DNA from: Pseudovibrio brasiliensis
GTDB taxonomy: Bacteria > Pseudomonadota > Alphaproteobacteria > Rhizobiales > Stappiaceae
Direction: 5' to 3'
Assembly: GCF_018282095.1 (NCBI RefSeq)
Contig: NZ_CP074126.1
Coordinates: forward strand, 3,142,341-3,206,340
DNA: 64,000 bases
Below the pieces are notes generated by a model. The model was given only the letters and a program-made list of their open reading frames with translations. It was not told where the DNA came from and did no database searches. Below, one piece after another: positions 17,825-27,529 of this stretch. The position numbers were made by a program, and so were the translations under genes. Every line of letters begins with the position of its first letter. Within the stretch, counting starts at the first letter, position 1.

Positions 17825-19129
17825 TTAAATTGCGTCATGATCTAGGATGCCGCCTGCAACAATGGTTGTCAAAACCCGACCTGCTAAAGTTTCATCCTCG
17901 AAAGGTGTGTTCTTTGAGCGGGACCGAATTTTCTCTTTTTCTACAATCCATGGCTTTTGCGGATCGAAGATGATCAGGTCCGCTGGTGCGCCTTTGGAAA
18001 GGCGACCGGCAGGAAGACCAAGACGGTCCGCTGGATTGCAGGTCATTGTTGCAAGCAGTTTGGAAAGTGAGATGTCCTCATTCAGAACGAGGCGCATTCC
18101 AGCTCCAAGCATTGTTTCCAGCCCTAAAGCACCATCTTCGGCTTCTGCAAAGGGGTGACGCTTAGTTTCCACATCTTGTGGGTTGTGATCGGACATAATG
18201 ATGTCGATTGTGCCATCTGCCAGTGCCTTAACCATAGCCTGACGATCATCTTCCGTTCGCAGCGGCGGCGACATCTTATGGAAGGTCCGGTATGGACCGA
18301 TGTCGTTTTCGTTGAGCGTCAGGTGATTGATGGAGATGCCTGCCGTCACGTTCAGGCCTTCGTTCTTGGCTTTCTGGATGGCTTCTGCGCTTTGTGGGCA
18401 GGAGATCAGGCGGGCGTGATATTTGCCCTTAGCCATGGCAACGAGGCGCATGTCGCGTTCGATTGCAACGAACTCAGCTTCTCTTGGAATGCCGCCCAGA
18501 CCCAGCCAAGACGCGCGCAGGCCTGCGTTCATGACGCCGGAGCCTGCCAGATCCTTGTCTTGTGCCTGATGGACCACCAGCGCGTCGAAGTCGCGGGCAT
18601 AGGTCAACAGGCGGACCAGAACTGAGGAGTTGGTGATTGGCAGTCTGTCGTTGGAAAAGGCGATGGCGCCTGCTTCCTTGAGAAGGCCGATCTCACTCAT
18701 GTCCTTGCCAGCCAGTCCCTTTGTGAGGGCGGCCATTGGGTGGACGTTGACGATAGCTGTGTCGCGGGCGCGGCGGAGCATGAAGTCCACCAGAGCAGGA
18801 TCATCAATCACCGGGTCCGTGTTGGGGCTGGTGAGGATGGTTGTGACACCACCAATGGCAGCGGCGCGGCTGGCGCTTTCCAGTGTTTCGCGGTGTTCTG
18901 CGCCGGGTTCGCCAACACTAACGCCCATGTCGATGAGGCCTGGAGCAACGACAGCACCGTTACAGTCGATGGTTTTTGCGCCTTCCGGAGCGCCCTGATT
19001 GAGGGCATCTGCACCGGCAGCGACGATGTTTCCGTCCTGAACGAACACAGCGCCGGCTTCATCAACACCGTTGGCAGGGTCGATGATGCGGGCGTTTGTC
19101 AGGACCAGCGGGTTCACATTCTTGATCAT
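17825..19129 (-). CDS. pyrX: dihydroorotase-like protein, probably the non-catalytic PyrX (PyrC') subunit
   Basis: A 434-residue amidohydrolase-fold protein directly downstream of pyrB. Active class I dihydroorotases have HxH within DMHVHLREPG; here the same segment reads DMGVSVGEPG, so both metal-binding His are lost. The TDHAPH-type motif is MSDHNPQ and the TPHHL-type motif is SINHLTL, again incomplete. In Pseudomonas such an inactive homologue (PyrC'/PyrX) is needed to assemble active PyrB dodecamers, which fits this gene order. A catalytic dihydroorotase must then lie elsewhere. ATG 19129 has AAGGA seven bases upstream; the frame is open further up but would overlap pyrB. Confidence 0.85.
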   Translation of the reverse strand: MIKNVNPLVLTNARIIDPANGVDEAGAVFVQDGNIVAAGADALNQGAPEGAKTIDCNGAVVAPGLIDMGVSVGEPGAEHRETLESASRAAAIGGVTTILTSPNTDPVIDDPALVDFMLRRARDTAIVNVHPMAALTKGLAGKDMSEIGLLKEAGAIAFSNDRLPITNSSVLVRLLTYARDFDALVVHQAQDKDLAGSGVMNAGLRASWLGLGGIPREAEFVAIERDMRLVAMAKGKYHARLISCPQSAEAIQKAKNEGLNVTAGISINHLTLNENDIGPYRTFHKMSPPLRTEDDRQAMVKALADGTIDIIMSDHNPQDVETKRHPFAEAEDGALGLETMLGAGMRLVLNEDISLSKLLATMTCNPADRLGLPAGRLSKGAPADLIIFDPQKPWIVEKEKIRSRSKNTPFEDETLAGRVLTTIVAGGILDHDAI

Positions 19130-19142
19130 GCGCTTGTCCTTC

Positions 19143-20102
19143 TTACACGTTGTCAGGGAGGTTTTGAGCGAGAGCTTCAAGCACTGCCATGCGTATGGCA
19201 ACACCCATCTCCACCTGCTCGCGGATTAGGCTTTGTGGGCCATCTGCGACTTCTGCTGAGATCTCAACACCTCGGTTCATTGGGCCGGGGTGCATGACCA
19301 AAGCATCAGGTTTGGCGTAGGAGAGTTTTTCCGAGTCCAGACCGTGGTAACGGAAATACTCACGAACAGATGGTACAAAGGCGCCGCTCATACGTTCGCG
19401 TTGCAAACGCAGCATCATGACGATGTCGCAGCCCTTAAGTCCTTCGCGCATGTCTGTGAATACTTCTACGCCCATACTATGAATACCAGAGGGCAGTAGT
19501 GTAGAGGGAGCTATGACACGCACGCGGGCTCCCATATTGGAGAGAAGGATGATGTTGGAGCGCGCGACGCGGGAATGGCGGATGTCGCCGCAAATGGCTA
19601 CTGTCAGACCACCAAGGGTTCCTTTGTGGCGGCGGATGGTCAAGGCATCCAGCAGAGCCTGAGTTGGGTGTTCGTGAGGGCCGTCACCGGCGTTGACGAC
19701 CGCGCAACCAACTTTGCGAGCCAGCAGGTGGACTGCACCTGCGGCGTGGTGGCGAACAACCAGCAAGTCAGGACGCATTGCGTTCAGGGTTGCAGCTGTG
19801 TCGATCAGGGTTTCCCCCTTTTTCACCGAGGAGGTGGAGACCGACATGTTCATCACATCCGCGCCCAGGCGCTTGCCTGCAAGCTCAAAAGAAGATTGGG
19901 TGCGGGTGGAAGCCTCAAAGAAGAGGTTGATTTGCGTTCGCCCACGCAGAACAGCTTTCTGCTTTTCTACCTGTCTGGAGACTTCGACGGCTTCGTCGGC
20001 AAGGTCCAATAGGTAATTAATGTGGGGAGGCTGCAATCCCTCGATACCGAGGAGATGGCGATGCGGGAACGCTGAGGATCGATGTGTGGTTTTCTTGCTC
20101 AT
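19143..20102 (-). CDS. pyrB: aspartate carbamoyltransferase catalytic subunit
   Basis: A 319-residue ATCase catalytic chain that condenses carbamoyl phosphate and aspartate in pyrimidine synthesis. The carbamoyl-phosphate loop [18 protein letters not shown] and the HPTQALLD motif are intact, with HPGPMNRG near the C terminus. ATG 20102 (MSKKTTHRS) has AAGG eight bases upstream; the frame is open to 20174. The next gene, pyrX, starts 13 bases after the stop, as in bacteria that form PyrB/PyrC' complexes. Confidence 0.96.
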   Translation of the reverse strand: MSKKTTHRSSAFPHRHLLGIEGLQPPHINYLLDLADEAVEVSRQVEKQKAVLRGRTQINLFFEASTRTQSSFELAGKRLGADVMNMSVSTSSVKKGETLIDTAATLNAMRPDLLVVRHHAAGAVHLLARKVGCAVVNAGDGPHEHPTQALLDALTIRRHKGTLGGLTVAICGDIRHSRVARSNIILLSNMGARVRVIAPSTLLPSGIHSMGVEVFTDMREGLKGCDIVMMLRLQRERMSGAFVPSVREYFRYHGLDSEKLSYAKPDALVMHPGPMNRGVEISAEVADGPQSLIREQVEMGVAIRMAVLEALAQNLPDNV

Positions 20103-20236
20103 CGAAGACCCTTCTATAGGCAGAAACACCGAGTTCGTAAAGAGCTCAACGGATGTATAGTTTTTATTGTGCAAATCGCAGTTGCAACGTGCGCGTTAAC
20201 CTATCAAAATCGCTGGGGCAACTCGCGGGAGGAAAA

Positions 20237-21892
20237 ATGGATAAAGTTTCACAAGCCACTATGACGACAGGGGTAATTAATCAGGCCCCGCCATATTGTG
20301 GATATAACCTTGCCGAGAGTGATCCAATTCTCCTTGCTGATCTGGGTGGCACAGGGTCCAACGATTCTGCACGCGAAGAGCTTATCAAGTTTGGTGAGCA
20401 GTGTGGAGCCGCAGATGCACTGGATCTGGGTAGATTGGCAAATGTTAATGAACCGGTGCTTAAAACACACGATCCATATGGTCGCCGCCTTGATGTTGTC
20501 GAGTTCCACCCGTCGTACCACGCTTTGATGCGCCGCTCGTTTGAAGCTGGCCTGCACAGTGCGTCTGTCGAGTCCATGGAACCGGGTGGAGATCGTGCGT
20601 TTTATAATCGCGCCCGCAAGTATTTCGTGATGAGCCAGGTGGAAGGTGGGCATCTTTGTCCGGTGACCATGACCAATGCGTCTGCTATGGCTCTGACACA
20701 GGCTCCTGAGCTTGCTAAAGTCTGGAACGAGCGCATTTTAAGCCGCAAGTATGACCAGCGCTTCCGTCCTGCCAGCCAAAAGATGGGCGTCAGCCTTGGC
20801 ATGGGCATGACCGAGAAGCAGGGTGGTTCTGATTTGCGCCAGATCATCACCCGCGCGGAAAAGGTTTCCGACGATACTTACGTGATCAACGGCCACAAAT
20901 GGTTCTTCTCCGCACCTATGTGTGATGCGTTCCTCGTGCTGGCGAAGCTGGAGGAAGGGCCGACCTGTTTCCTCGTACCGCGTATTCTTGAAAGCGGTGA
21001 AGTGAACGGTTTGGATTTCCAGCGCCTGAAGAACAAGCTGGGCAACAAGTCCAACGCGTCTTCTGAGGTTGAGTTCAACAACGCTGTCGGCTTCCTTGTT
21101 GGGGAAGCGGGTAAGGGCATCAAGACCATCCTTAAGATGGTGACACCGACCCGTGTTGACTGTTGCATTGGTTCAGCAGCGCTTATGCGTGCGGCGATTT
21201 CCAGAGCGGTTCATCACACCTCCAACCGCAGTGCGTTTGGTGCGCGTCTGATTGAGAAGCCTTTGATGCAGCGTGTTCTGGCCGATATGTCTTTGGATAT
21301 GGCAGCCAGTGAAGCGCTTGCGCTCAAGCTGGCGCATTGTATGGATCAAGAAGGTGAGGACAGTCAGGCAGCTGACTTCCTGCGGATCATCACTCCTGCG
21401 GCCAAGTACTGGATCTGTAAGAGCGCAGAGAACGTTGCTGCTGAGGCGATGGAATGTCTGGGTGGTAACGGCTACGTGGAAGACCACGATATGGCCCGTA
21501 TCTACCGTGAAGCACCTGTGAACAGCATCTGGGAAGGTTCTGGCAACATCATGGCGCTGGATCTGCTGCGGGCAATGCACCGTACACCAGACAGCTTTAT
21601 GAACGTTCTGGGCATGCTGGAAGCGGATCTTGGACCTGCTGGCAAGGTTTCTGTTGAAGTGCTGCAGGCGGCTGCGCGTACTTGTCTGGAAGACGAGGGC
21701 GGTGCACGTTTGTTGACTGAGCAGCTGGCGATTACTGCTGCTGCTGCAGCGCTGAAGGAGGTTGCTCCTGCGGCGATTGCCAATGCGTTTATCGAAACCC
21801 GTATGGCTGGCCAGTGGCGTTCAAGCTATGGCATGCTGGATGCGCGTTATGATGCCAAAGGTATCCTTGAGTGGCTTTACCCGATCAAGTAA
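20237..21892 (+). CDS. aidB: AidB-type acyl-CoA dehydrogenase
   Basis: A 551-residue flavoprotein. Diagnostic stretches shared with E. coli AidB are VINQAPPYCGYNL, ALDLGRLANVN, GMGMTEKQGGSD, NGHKWFFSAP, KLGNKSNASSEVEF and YREAPVNSIWEGSGNIM. AidB belongs to the acyl-CoA dehydrogenase superfamily, binds DNA and FAD, and is part of the adaptive response to alkylating agents in E. coli; isovaleryl-CoA activity is weak. Here it is not next to ada. GGAGG five bases before ATG 20237 sets the start, though the frame is open from 20153. It overlaps the AEC permease gene tail-to-tail by 16 bases. Confidence 0.93.
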   Translation: MDKVSQATMTTGVINQAPPYCGYNLAESDPILLADLGGTGSNDSAREELIKFGEQCGAADALDLGRLANVNEPVLKTHDPYGRRLDVVEFHPSYHALMRRSFEAGLHSASVESMEPGGDRAFYNRARKYFVMSQVEGGHLCPVTMTNASAMALTQAPELAKVWNERILSRKYDQRFRPASQKMGVSLGMGMTEKQGGSDLRQIITRAEKVSDDTYVINGHKWFFSAPMCDAFLVLAKLEEGPTCFLVPRILESGEVNGLDFQRLKNKLGNKSNASSEVEFNNAVGFLVGEAGKGIKTILKMVTPTRVDCCIGSAALMRAAISRAVHHTSNRSAFGARLIEKPLMQRVLADMSLDMAASEALALKLAHCMDQEGEDSQAADFLRIITPAAKYWICKSAENVAAEAMECLGGNGYVEDHDMARIYREAPVNSIWEGSGNIMALDLLRAMHRTPDSFMNVLGMLEADLGPAGKVSVEVLQAAARTCLEDEGGARLLTEQLAITAAAAALKEVAPAAIANAFIETRMAGQWRSSYGMLDARYDAKGILEWLYPIK

Positions 21893-22815
21893 GCCACAAC
21901 CAGTAACCATGCCGGAATAGTGATTGCGGCGGCGACTGTCTGAAGGGTCAGAATTTCGGCCATCAGTTTAGCATCGCCGCCCATTTTTTTTGCCAGAACA
22001 TAACTTGCACCAGCTGCTGGAACTGAGAAGACCAGCGTGACGATGGTTGCTGAAATTTCGTCCAGTTCAAGTGTGAGCGCAAAGCTTAAGGCAATGCCGG
22101 GGGCTAGTACATTGCGCAGCAAGAGCGCTGATGTGAGCGCTGGGCCGGGACGACGCAGAGCGCCCAGATCTAACGCGGCACCGACACACAGTACTGCAAT
22201 CGGTAGAGCAGCACTTCCCAAAAATGTCAGGTAATTGGCGATCACTTCAGGGATCTGACCACCTGAGGCGTTGATCAATCCACCTGCTGCCACGCTGATG
22301 ATGAAGGGGTTTTTGATCAACTCTCTTGCCAGCAATTTGGGCGAGGGCGCAGAGCCTCCGGCATAGATGGACAAGATGAGCACGCAAAGCAGGTTTGCAG
22401 CGGGGATCATGATAGCCATGATAACGGCAACCAGTGCCACACCTTCATCTCCAAAGCTGTTGGCCGCAATCGCCATGGCGACGAACCCGTTCCAGCGCAC
22501 GACACCCTGAAAGATTGAAGTGAAGCGAGGGCCCGAGATCTCGAACTTTTGCTTCAGGACTGGTTGAAGCACGAGGCAGAGCACTGCCAGTATTGAGAAG
22601 GTTCCCAGGACTGAGATGGTGATCTCAATAACCGGCATCGCTGAAAAGTCAGAGGTTCCCACGTTGATGAGGATGATGGCGGGGAACAGAACCCAGTAAG
22701 CCAGATCTTCCATGCCGCTCCAACGCTCTCTTGGAATGAGATTGCGGTGGCGGAGGAACCATCCCGTGGCTGTGAGGAGCAGGACAGAGATGATGGCTGA
22801 CAGGGCAGAAAACAT
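21877..22815 (-). CDS. AEC (auxin efflux carrier) family transporter
   Basis: A 312-residue inner-membrane protein with about ten hydrophobic helices. The N-terminal pattern FLRHRNLIPRERWSGMEDL and the FVAMAIAANSFGDEGVALV stretch fit the AEC/malonate-type permease family. Substrates include organic acids and amino-acid-like compounds; none can be assigned here. The ribosome binding site is weak. It converges on aidB. Confidence 0.85.
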   Translation of the reverse strand: MFSALSAIISVLLLTATGWFLRHRNLIPRERWSGMEDLAYWVLFPAIILINVGTSDFSAMPVIEITISVLGTFSILAVLCLVLQPVLKQKFEISGPRFTSIFQGVVRWNGFVAMAIAANSFGDEGVALVAVIMAIMIPAANLLCVLILSIYAGGSAPSPKLLARELIKNPFIISVAAGGLINASGGQIPEVIANYLTFLGSAALPIAVLCVGAALDLGALRRPGPALTSALLLRNVLAPGIALSFALTLELDEISATIVTLVFSVPAAGASYVLAKKMGGDAKLMAEILTLQTVAAAITIPAWLLVVAYLIG

Positions 22816-23012
22816 GCGTGTGCTTTTCAGGCTGTTGCTCGGACGAAAACTGTCTTTGCAAGTGGATGGAGAAAGAGCGCGTTCACGCGCGTATCCGTCT
22901 ATTCACGTAGCCTGAAAAAAGCAGAGTGGTAAAGCGCAGGGCGCCTTAAATTTTCTCAAGTGTTGTTGGGCAGAACACCGCGCCTCTGGTTGTTATCTGA
23001 AATGCAGTATAG

Positions 23013-23474
23013 CTAAAGAGGGTTGCCATTACGCCTAATGCCAAGAACATCTTGAGCAGAGCTACGTCCGAGAGACACAAGAGGAGTTCCGTCTTGAGAT
23101 GACCAAGATGTCCCTTGACCGATCTTCCATGTTGCTCCCATCAAGCCGCCTTTGGACATTCGCACAAAACGAGGATCTGTGCGCTTTAGTTCTTTATTCA
23201 AGATTTTGGCGATTACAGTGTCATCATCATAGTGCGTATCTGTAACTAAGACACATGATGTTCTATACCTTGCAATGACGTAGAGATCTGAAGTAGTTTT
23301 GGGGGTGGAATTGCGCTTCACGCATTGATTGATAAATGCGGTCACAATCTCTTTGTATTGGCTTGGTTCTGGCGTTTTTAATTGTGCTTTAAGGTCTACT
23401 TTAGGGCTATCATTGCTGGAGCAGGCCGAAAGTCCAACGCAAAGCATCAGCGCAATTATCCAGATACGAAACAT
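23013..23474 (-). CDS. putative lipoprotein, function unknown
   Basis: A 153-residue protein with a lipoprotein signal: a short hydrophobic core IWIIALMLCVGLSAC, with lipobox LSAC. The mature part is polar, contains several Cys, and has a central alpha/beta pattern (IARYRTSCVLVTDTHYDDDT). I recognise no family. ATG 23474 is preferred because GAGG lies eight bases upstream; the frame is open to 23525. Confidence 0.7.
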   Translation of the reverse strand: MFRIWIIALMLCVGLSACSSNDSPKVDLKAQLKTPEPSQYKEIVTAFINQCVKRNSTPKTTSDLYVIARYRTSCVLVTDTHYDDDTVIAKILNKELKRTDPRFVRMSKGGLMGATWKIGQGTSWSSQDGTPLVSLGRSSAQDVLGIRRNGNPL

Positions 23475-23640
23475 ACAAACTGCCTCTACGCTCAGAACCT
23501 TTTGGGTGATGCTCGTAGTATTCACTTATCTGGATATTTTTAAATCCCTGAGAATTGATTTGCTCTTATTAAAGTAACTCTGGCTATCGAACGAGTATAA
23601 AGTTCTGCATGCTGAAGAGCATTTGTTGCTCCGAATGAGC

Positions 23641-24138
23641 TTACTCTTCGTCGAAGAGCGAGGTGCCACCGTAGTTTATCCGGTCAAGGAAGCCCTGCAG
23701 GATGTATGTAGCGGCCATCTTGTCGACGAGTTCAGCACGACGGGCGCGGGAGCGGTCGGCTTCGATGAGCGTTCGGGTCACAGCTGCTGTTGAGAGCCGT
23801 TCGTCCCAGTATGTGATTGGGATTTCCGTCTTTTGGGTGAGGTTGCGTACGAAGGCACGGGTTGCCTGACAGCGTGGGCCTTCGGTGCCATCCATGTTGA
23901 GGGGGAGGCCGATGACAAGGCCGTAGACACCGTGCTCATGACAAAGATCGAGCAGACGTTCTACGTCCTGCGTGAACTTCTTGCGCTTGATGGTTTCCAG
24001 CGGCGATGCGATCTGACGACCGGAATCGGTGAGAGCAAGACCAATGGTTTTGGTGCCAAGGTCAATGCCGATCAGGCGATCATCGTCGTAAAGCGCGTCG
24101 CAGAAATCTTCGAGAGATAGTGAAGGATCATTTGCCAT
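23641..24138 (-). CDS. ruvX: Holliday junction resolvase RuvX (YqgF)
   Basis: A 165-residue RNase H-fold protein with the YqgF signature [16 protein letters not shown] near residue 25, [15 protein letters not shown], and [10 protein letters not shown]. YqgF/RuvX is needed for 16S rRNA 5' maturation in E. coli and has been proposed as an alternative Holliday junction nuclease. It has an extra ~20-residue N-terminal extension. It is divergent from ung. Confidence 0.93.
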   Translation of the reverse strand: MANDPSLSLEDFCDALYDDDRLIGIDLGTKTIGLALTDSGRQIASPLETIKRKKFTQDVERLLDLCHEHGVYGLVIGLPLNMDGTEGPRCQATRAFVRNLTQKTEIPITYWDERLSTAAVTRTLIEADRSRARRAELVDKMAATYILQGFLDRINYGGTSLFDEE

Positions 24139-24269
24139 GGCGGCGGGTTAGCACGGCTTGCTAGCAACGCCAAGCGGGTAATCCATATTTTTCTCGGGGA
24201 CATGCTGTTTCCAGAAGAACTGATGGGCAGCTGTTCTGGTAAAGGTATGGGCACAAGAACATTGAGCAG

Positions 24270-24959
24270 GTGGAGACAGGTGTGACACAGGTGCAGTTTG
24301 AAGCGGGATGGCAGAGTATTTTGGCTCCTGAGATGGAGAAGCCATACTTTCAGAAGCTTCAGGCCTTTCTGGATGCGGAAGCTGGCGCAGGCAAAACAAT
24401 ATATCCTCCTGTTACAGACTGTTATGCAGCCTTTGAGGCGGCTGCGCTGCGTGATGTGCGCGTCGTTATTCTTGGGCAAGATCCTTATCACGGAGAAGGG
24501 CAGGCGCATGGGCTGTCCTTTTCTGTTCGCAAAGGTGTCAAGCTGCCACCATCTCTTCGTAATATCTACAAAGAGCTGGAGAGTGATCTCGGGTTTGCTC
24601 CGGCCTCTCATGGCTGTCTGACACATTGGGCAGAGCAAGGTGTGTTGTTGTTGAACACGTCTTTGAGTGTGGAGGAGGCGAAGGCTGGCTCTCATGCCAA
24701 GAAGGGTTGGGCACCATTTACGGATGCTGCGATCAAGGGCCTTTCAGAAACACGGGAGCATCTGGTGTTTATCCTGTGGGGGGCACATGCGCAGAAGAAG
24801 CTGGAGCTGATTGATGAGAGCAAGCATCTGGTTTTGATGAGTGCGCATCCGTCTCCACTTTCTGCCCGGCGCGGCTTCTTCGGGTCAGCTCCATTTTCTA
24901 AAACCAATGCATATTTGCGAGAGCATGGTCTTAAAGAGATCGACTGGCAAATCTCTTAG
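24270..24959 (+). CDS. ung: uracil-DNA glycosylase (family 1)
   Basis: A 229-residue base-excision repair enzyme that removes uracil from DNA. The water-activating motif is GQDPYHGEGQAHGLSFSV (catalytic Asp), and the minor-groove loop is HPSPLSARRGFFGS with the catalytic His. The N-terminal WQSILAPEMEKPYF is typical of the family. Start GTG 24270 is assumed; GTG 24282, with GGAG close by, is an alternative. Confidence 0.96.
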   Translation: METGVTQVQFEAGWQSILAPEMEKPYFQKLQAFLDAEAGAGKTIYPPVTDCYAAFEAAALRDVRVVILGQDPYHGEGQAHGLSFSVRKGVKLPPSLRNIYKELESDLGFAPASHGCLTHWAEQGVLLLNTSLSVEEAKAGSHAKKGWAPFTDAAIKGLSETREHLVFILWGAHAQKKLELIDESKHLVLMSAHPSPLSARRGFFGSAPFSKTNAYLREHGLKEIDWQIS

Positions 24960-25094
24960 AGGCATTGGTCGGTGTTTTGCCTTTGATCAGTTACATTTAA
25001 GGGTTGTGTAACCAAATCCCTACTAGTCTAGATAATATTTTAGTCATCATGGAGGGCGCCGGTTTTTGGCGTACCGCATAGGGGGATTGGTAGT

Positions 25095-25832
25095 ATGGAT
25101 TTACAGTTTCTGGGCCATTCTGCTTTCAAGGTTCACATTCCCGGGGCAACATTGCTGATTGACCCGTTCTTGTCTGGCAATCCGAGCTTTCCTGACGGGA
25201 TGAGCGTTGTGCAGGCAAGTGAAGGTGTAGACCACGTTCTTTTGACCCATGGCCATGATGACCATGTGGGCGATACCATCGATATTCTGAAAGCTACTGG
25301 TGCGACGCTGACTGCAAACTGGGAAATTTGCATGTGGGCGCAGGATAAGGGGATTGAGAAGATCAACCCCATGAACCACGGCGGCTGCGTGAATATGGGG
25401 CCTTTCGGGGTTGCGCTAACTAACGCAGTGCACAGTTCTGCTTGTTCTTTCGACACTGAAGGCAGCGTTGCGGATGTGTATCTGGGGAACCCGGCAGGTG
25501 TGGTGGTGATGGCTGAGGATGAGCCAACACTGTTACATATGGGGGATACGGATATCTTCTCTGATATGGAGCTGATCAACGAGATTTACCGGCCTCAAAT
25601 CGGTATCGTACCGATTGGTGATCGCTTCACTATGGGGGGGCGGACAGCTTCTATGGCCTGTCAGCGTTACTTTGAGTTCCAGACTATTATTCCTTGCCAC
25701 TATGGCACCTTCCCAATTCTTGATCAGAGTGCGGATCAGTTTACTGAATGCATGGGAGATGATGCGTTTCGTGTGGCTGAGTTGAAGCCGGGTGAAACGG
25801 TGACGGTGAACAACAATGTGACTGCATCCTGA
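25095..25832 (+). CDS. UPF0173 metal-dependent hydrolase (MBL fold)
   Basis: A 245-residue metallo-beta-lactamase-fold protein. It starts MDLQFLGHSAFKV and has LLTHGHDDHVGD (the HxHxDH metal site), LLHMGDTDIF and IPCHYGTFP, matching UPF0173 (YtkL-like). The substrate is unknown. GGGGA lies eight bases before the ATG. It has its own terminator at 25857. Confidence 0.9.
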   Translation: MDLQFLGHSAFKVHIPGATLLIDPFLSGNPSFPDGMSVVQASEGVDHVLLTHGHDDHVGDTIDILKATGATLTANWEICMWAQDKGIEKINPMNHGGCVNMGPFGVALTNAVHSSACSFDTEGSVADVYLGNPAGVVVMAEDEPTLLHMGDTDIFSDMELINEIYRPQIGIVPIGDRFTMGGRTASMACQRYFEFQTIIPCHYGTFPILDQSADQFTECMGDDAFRVAELKPGETVTVNNNVTAS

Positions 25833-25856
25833 CCGGATACGCACAGCTTAAACAAG

Positions 25857-25886
25857 AAAAGGCCTCAGCGGGAACTGAGGCCTTTT
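25857..25886 (+). terminator. intrinsic terminator after the UPF0173 gene
   Basis: AAAAGGCCTCAG and CTGAGGCCTTTT form a perfect hairpin with a CGGGAA-type loop, with A residues before and T residues after. It is probably bidirectional. Confidence 0.85.
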
Positions 25887-25997
25887 GAGTTTGAAAGGGA
25901 CACATTCCGCGTTTTCTTGCTTTCACCGCGGGGTCACGCTTTGTTGGGGGCACGCGTGACTGGAATGGGCCTTCAAGGGAGCTTGGGTTGGGTTCGC

Positions 25998-26471
25998 TTA
26001 AAGGTCAGCTTCTGGCGTGTGAATGATCGTTGGCCAGTTTTCATTTGCCCGGGCGATGGAAGCGTTCGGGTCTTTGAGGAAGTGACGCTGGGCACCTGCA
26101 TGGGCATTCAGGTAAAGTTTGCCGTCAACGATCTTCCACTGCTCTGGCTGGATCGGAATTTTCACTCCGAAGCTCACACCAGTTGCACACCAGCCACCGT
26201 ACTGAGGTGCGTACTTAGCCGGATCCTTTTTAAACTTGTCGAGGTTTTCTGCAGAAGAGAACAGCCATGTGACGTCCTGATACTGCGTGGAGTATTCTTT
26301 TTTACCTGCAACTGGCTTGCCTTCAGTGAAGTAAGCAACAGGGTCTGTTCCCTTGATTGCATAACCTTCTTCCACGAAGTTGGTAATTTCATCGGCCATT
26401 GCCGTCATCGGAACAGTTACAATTGCTGACAGGGCAAGTCCAACTGCAAGAACTGAAGATTTGATCGGCAT
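25998..26471 (-). CDS. exported YHS domain protein (copy 1)
   Basis: A 157-residue protein with a Sec signal peptide (VLAVGLALSAIVTVPMTAMA). The mature part has GYAIKGTDPVAYFTEGKPV, then FSSAENLDKFKKDP and APQYGGWCATGVSFG, the YHS-domain family often annotated as YHS (seleno)protein, thought to bind metal or heme-like ligands in the periplasm. The single Cys follows Gly-Gly-Trp. ATG 26471 has AAGGAG seven bases upstream. A second copy lies 0.4 kb upstream at 26867. Confidence 0.85.
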   Translation of the reverse strand: MPIKSSVLAVGLALSAIVTVPMTAMADEITNFVEEGYAIKGTDPVAYFTEGKPVAGKKEYSTQYQDVTWLFSSAENLDKFKKDPAKYAPQYGGWCATGVSFGVKIPIQPEQWKIVDGKLYLNAHAGAQRHFLKDPNASIARANENWPTIIHTPEADL

Positions 26472-26744
26472 GGGCAACTCCTTCGGGCTGATATGTAAAG
26501 CCAAGTCTGGCCTGTTTGGTTTACCAGGTGCTTATGGGGAGGCACCTGTTTTTATCTATGTCTTGAATTCAATATGCGGGAATGGCGTGAAGAAGGCCAA
26601 TAACGCTTCATCACCGTTTTGCGAACTGGTTGTGAGACCGTGGATTACTCGCTGCAAGGCGCGTGCGGATTGGGATAACTTGCTGGAGATGCTGAGTAAT
26701 TTTGTGAGGTGGGCTTCTTTAGGGAGCCGCTTCCCAAAACGAAA

Positions 26745-26771
26745 GAAAGCCACAGAAGATCTGCGGCTTTC
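26745..26771 (-). terminator. intrinsic terminator after YHS copy 2
   Basis: GAAAGCC and GGCTTTC flank CRCAGA/TCTG arms. On the minus strand the stem is followed by TTTCGTTTT. It lies about 95 bases after the second YHS gene. Confidence 0.65.
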
Positions 26772-26866
26772 TCTAGGGCTCAACGCATATGCTGCCATGA
26801 GAATTGGGGAGATATCGGAATAGGCGCTAGGCATCGCCTACCTGCAGCATATGCGCTGATGGAAAC

Positions 26867-27340
26867 TTAGAGTTTGTCTGCAGGAACGTCGCGGATATCA
26901 ACCCAGTTCGCATCTGCATTGGTGATGGTTTCGATTGTGCGGGACTGCATGCGCTTTACTGCACCATCGTGGGCGTTGAGGTAGAGCTTGCCGTCAACGA
27001 TGTCCCAGAGCTCTGGCTTGGTTTCAAGCTTGCTGCCGAAGGATGCGCCAACTGCACACCAGCCGCCGTACTGAGGAGCGAATTTAACCGGGTCTGCAAC
27101 GAACTTGTCGCGGTTTTCAGCGCTGGAGAATTTCCAGGTTACGCCGTCGTACTGCGCGGTGAATTCTGCTTTACCCTGAACAGGCTTGTTTTCAGTGAAG
27201 TATGCAACTGGATCGGTGCCGCCAATTGCGTAGCCACCAGAGGTGTAAGTGGAGATTTCATCAGCGAATGCGCCGAATGTGCTTGCGGACAGGGCTGCAC
27301 CTGCAATGGCTGCTGCAACAGCGATGGATTTGATTTTCAT
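26867..27340 (-). CDS. exported YHS domain protein (copy 2)
   Basis: A paralogue of the 26.0-kb gene with the same length (157 residues). Signal peptide IAVAAAIAGAALSAS precedes FADEIST. Matching blocks are GYAIGGTDPVAYFTENKPV, FSSAENRDKFVADP, APQYGGWCAVGASFG and DGKLYLNAHDGA. ATG 27340 has GAGGG eight bases upstream. Each copy seems to have its own transcription unit: a terminator lies between them. Confidence 0.85.
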   Translation of the reverse strand: MKIKSIAVAAAIAGAALSASTFGAFADEISTYTSGGYAIGGTDPVAYFTENKPVQGKAEFTAQYDGVTWKFSSAENRDKFVADPVKFAPQYGGWCAVGASFGSKLETKPELWDIVDGKLYLNAHDGAVKRMQSRTIETITNADANWVDIRDVPADKL

Positions 27341-27529
27341 TATATTACCCTCAATGAAACAATGAATTTCGCCGCACAAACAAAGCAAGGTCAGGAAGAA
27401 TGCTGTGTTTGCTCGACAACCTCGGCCCGCGGAAATTGCCCGTTCTTGCGAGGTGCAATCTTATTGCCTCAGGAGGGTGTACAAGTGCCAATCAAGTGTC
27501 TTCACCAAGAGGAGAGCGGCTTTTACTTT

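Noticed and set aside
26380-26823. A 147-codon + strand frame between the two YHS genes
   Set aside because: It begins antisense inside the YHS copy 1 signal region and crosses the terminator of copy 2.
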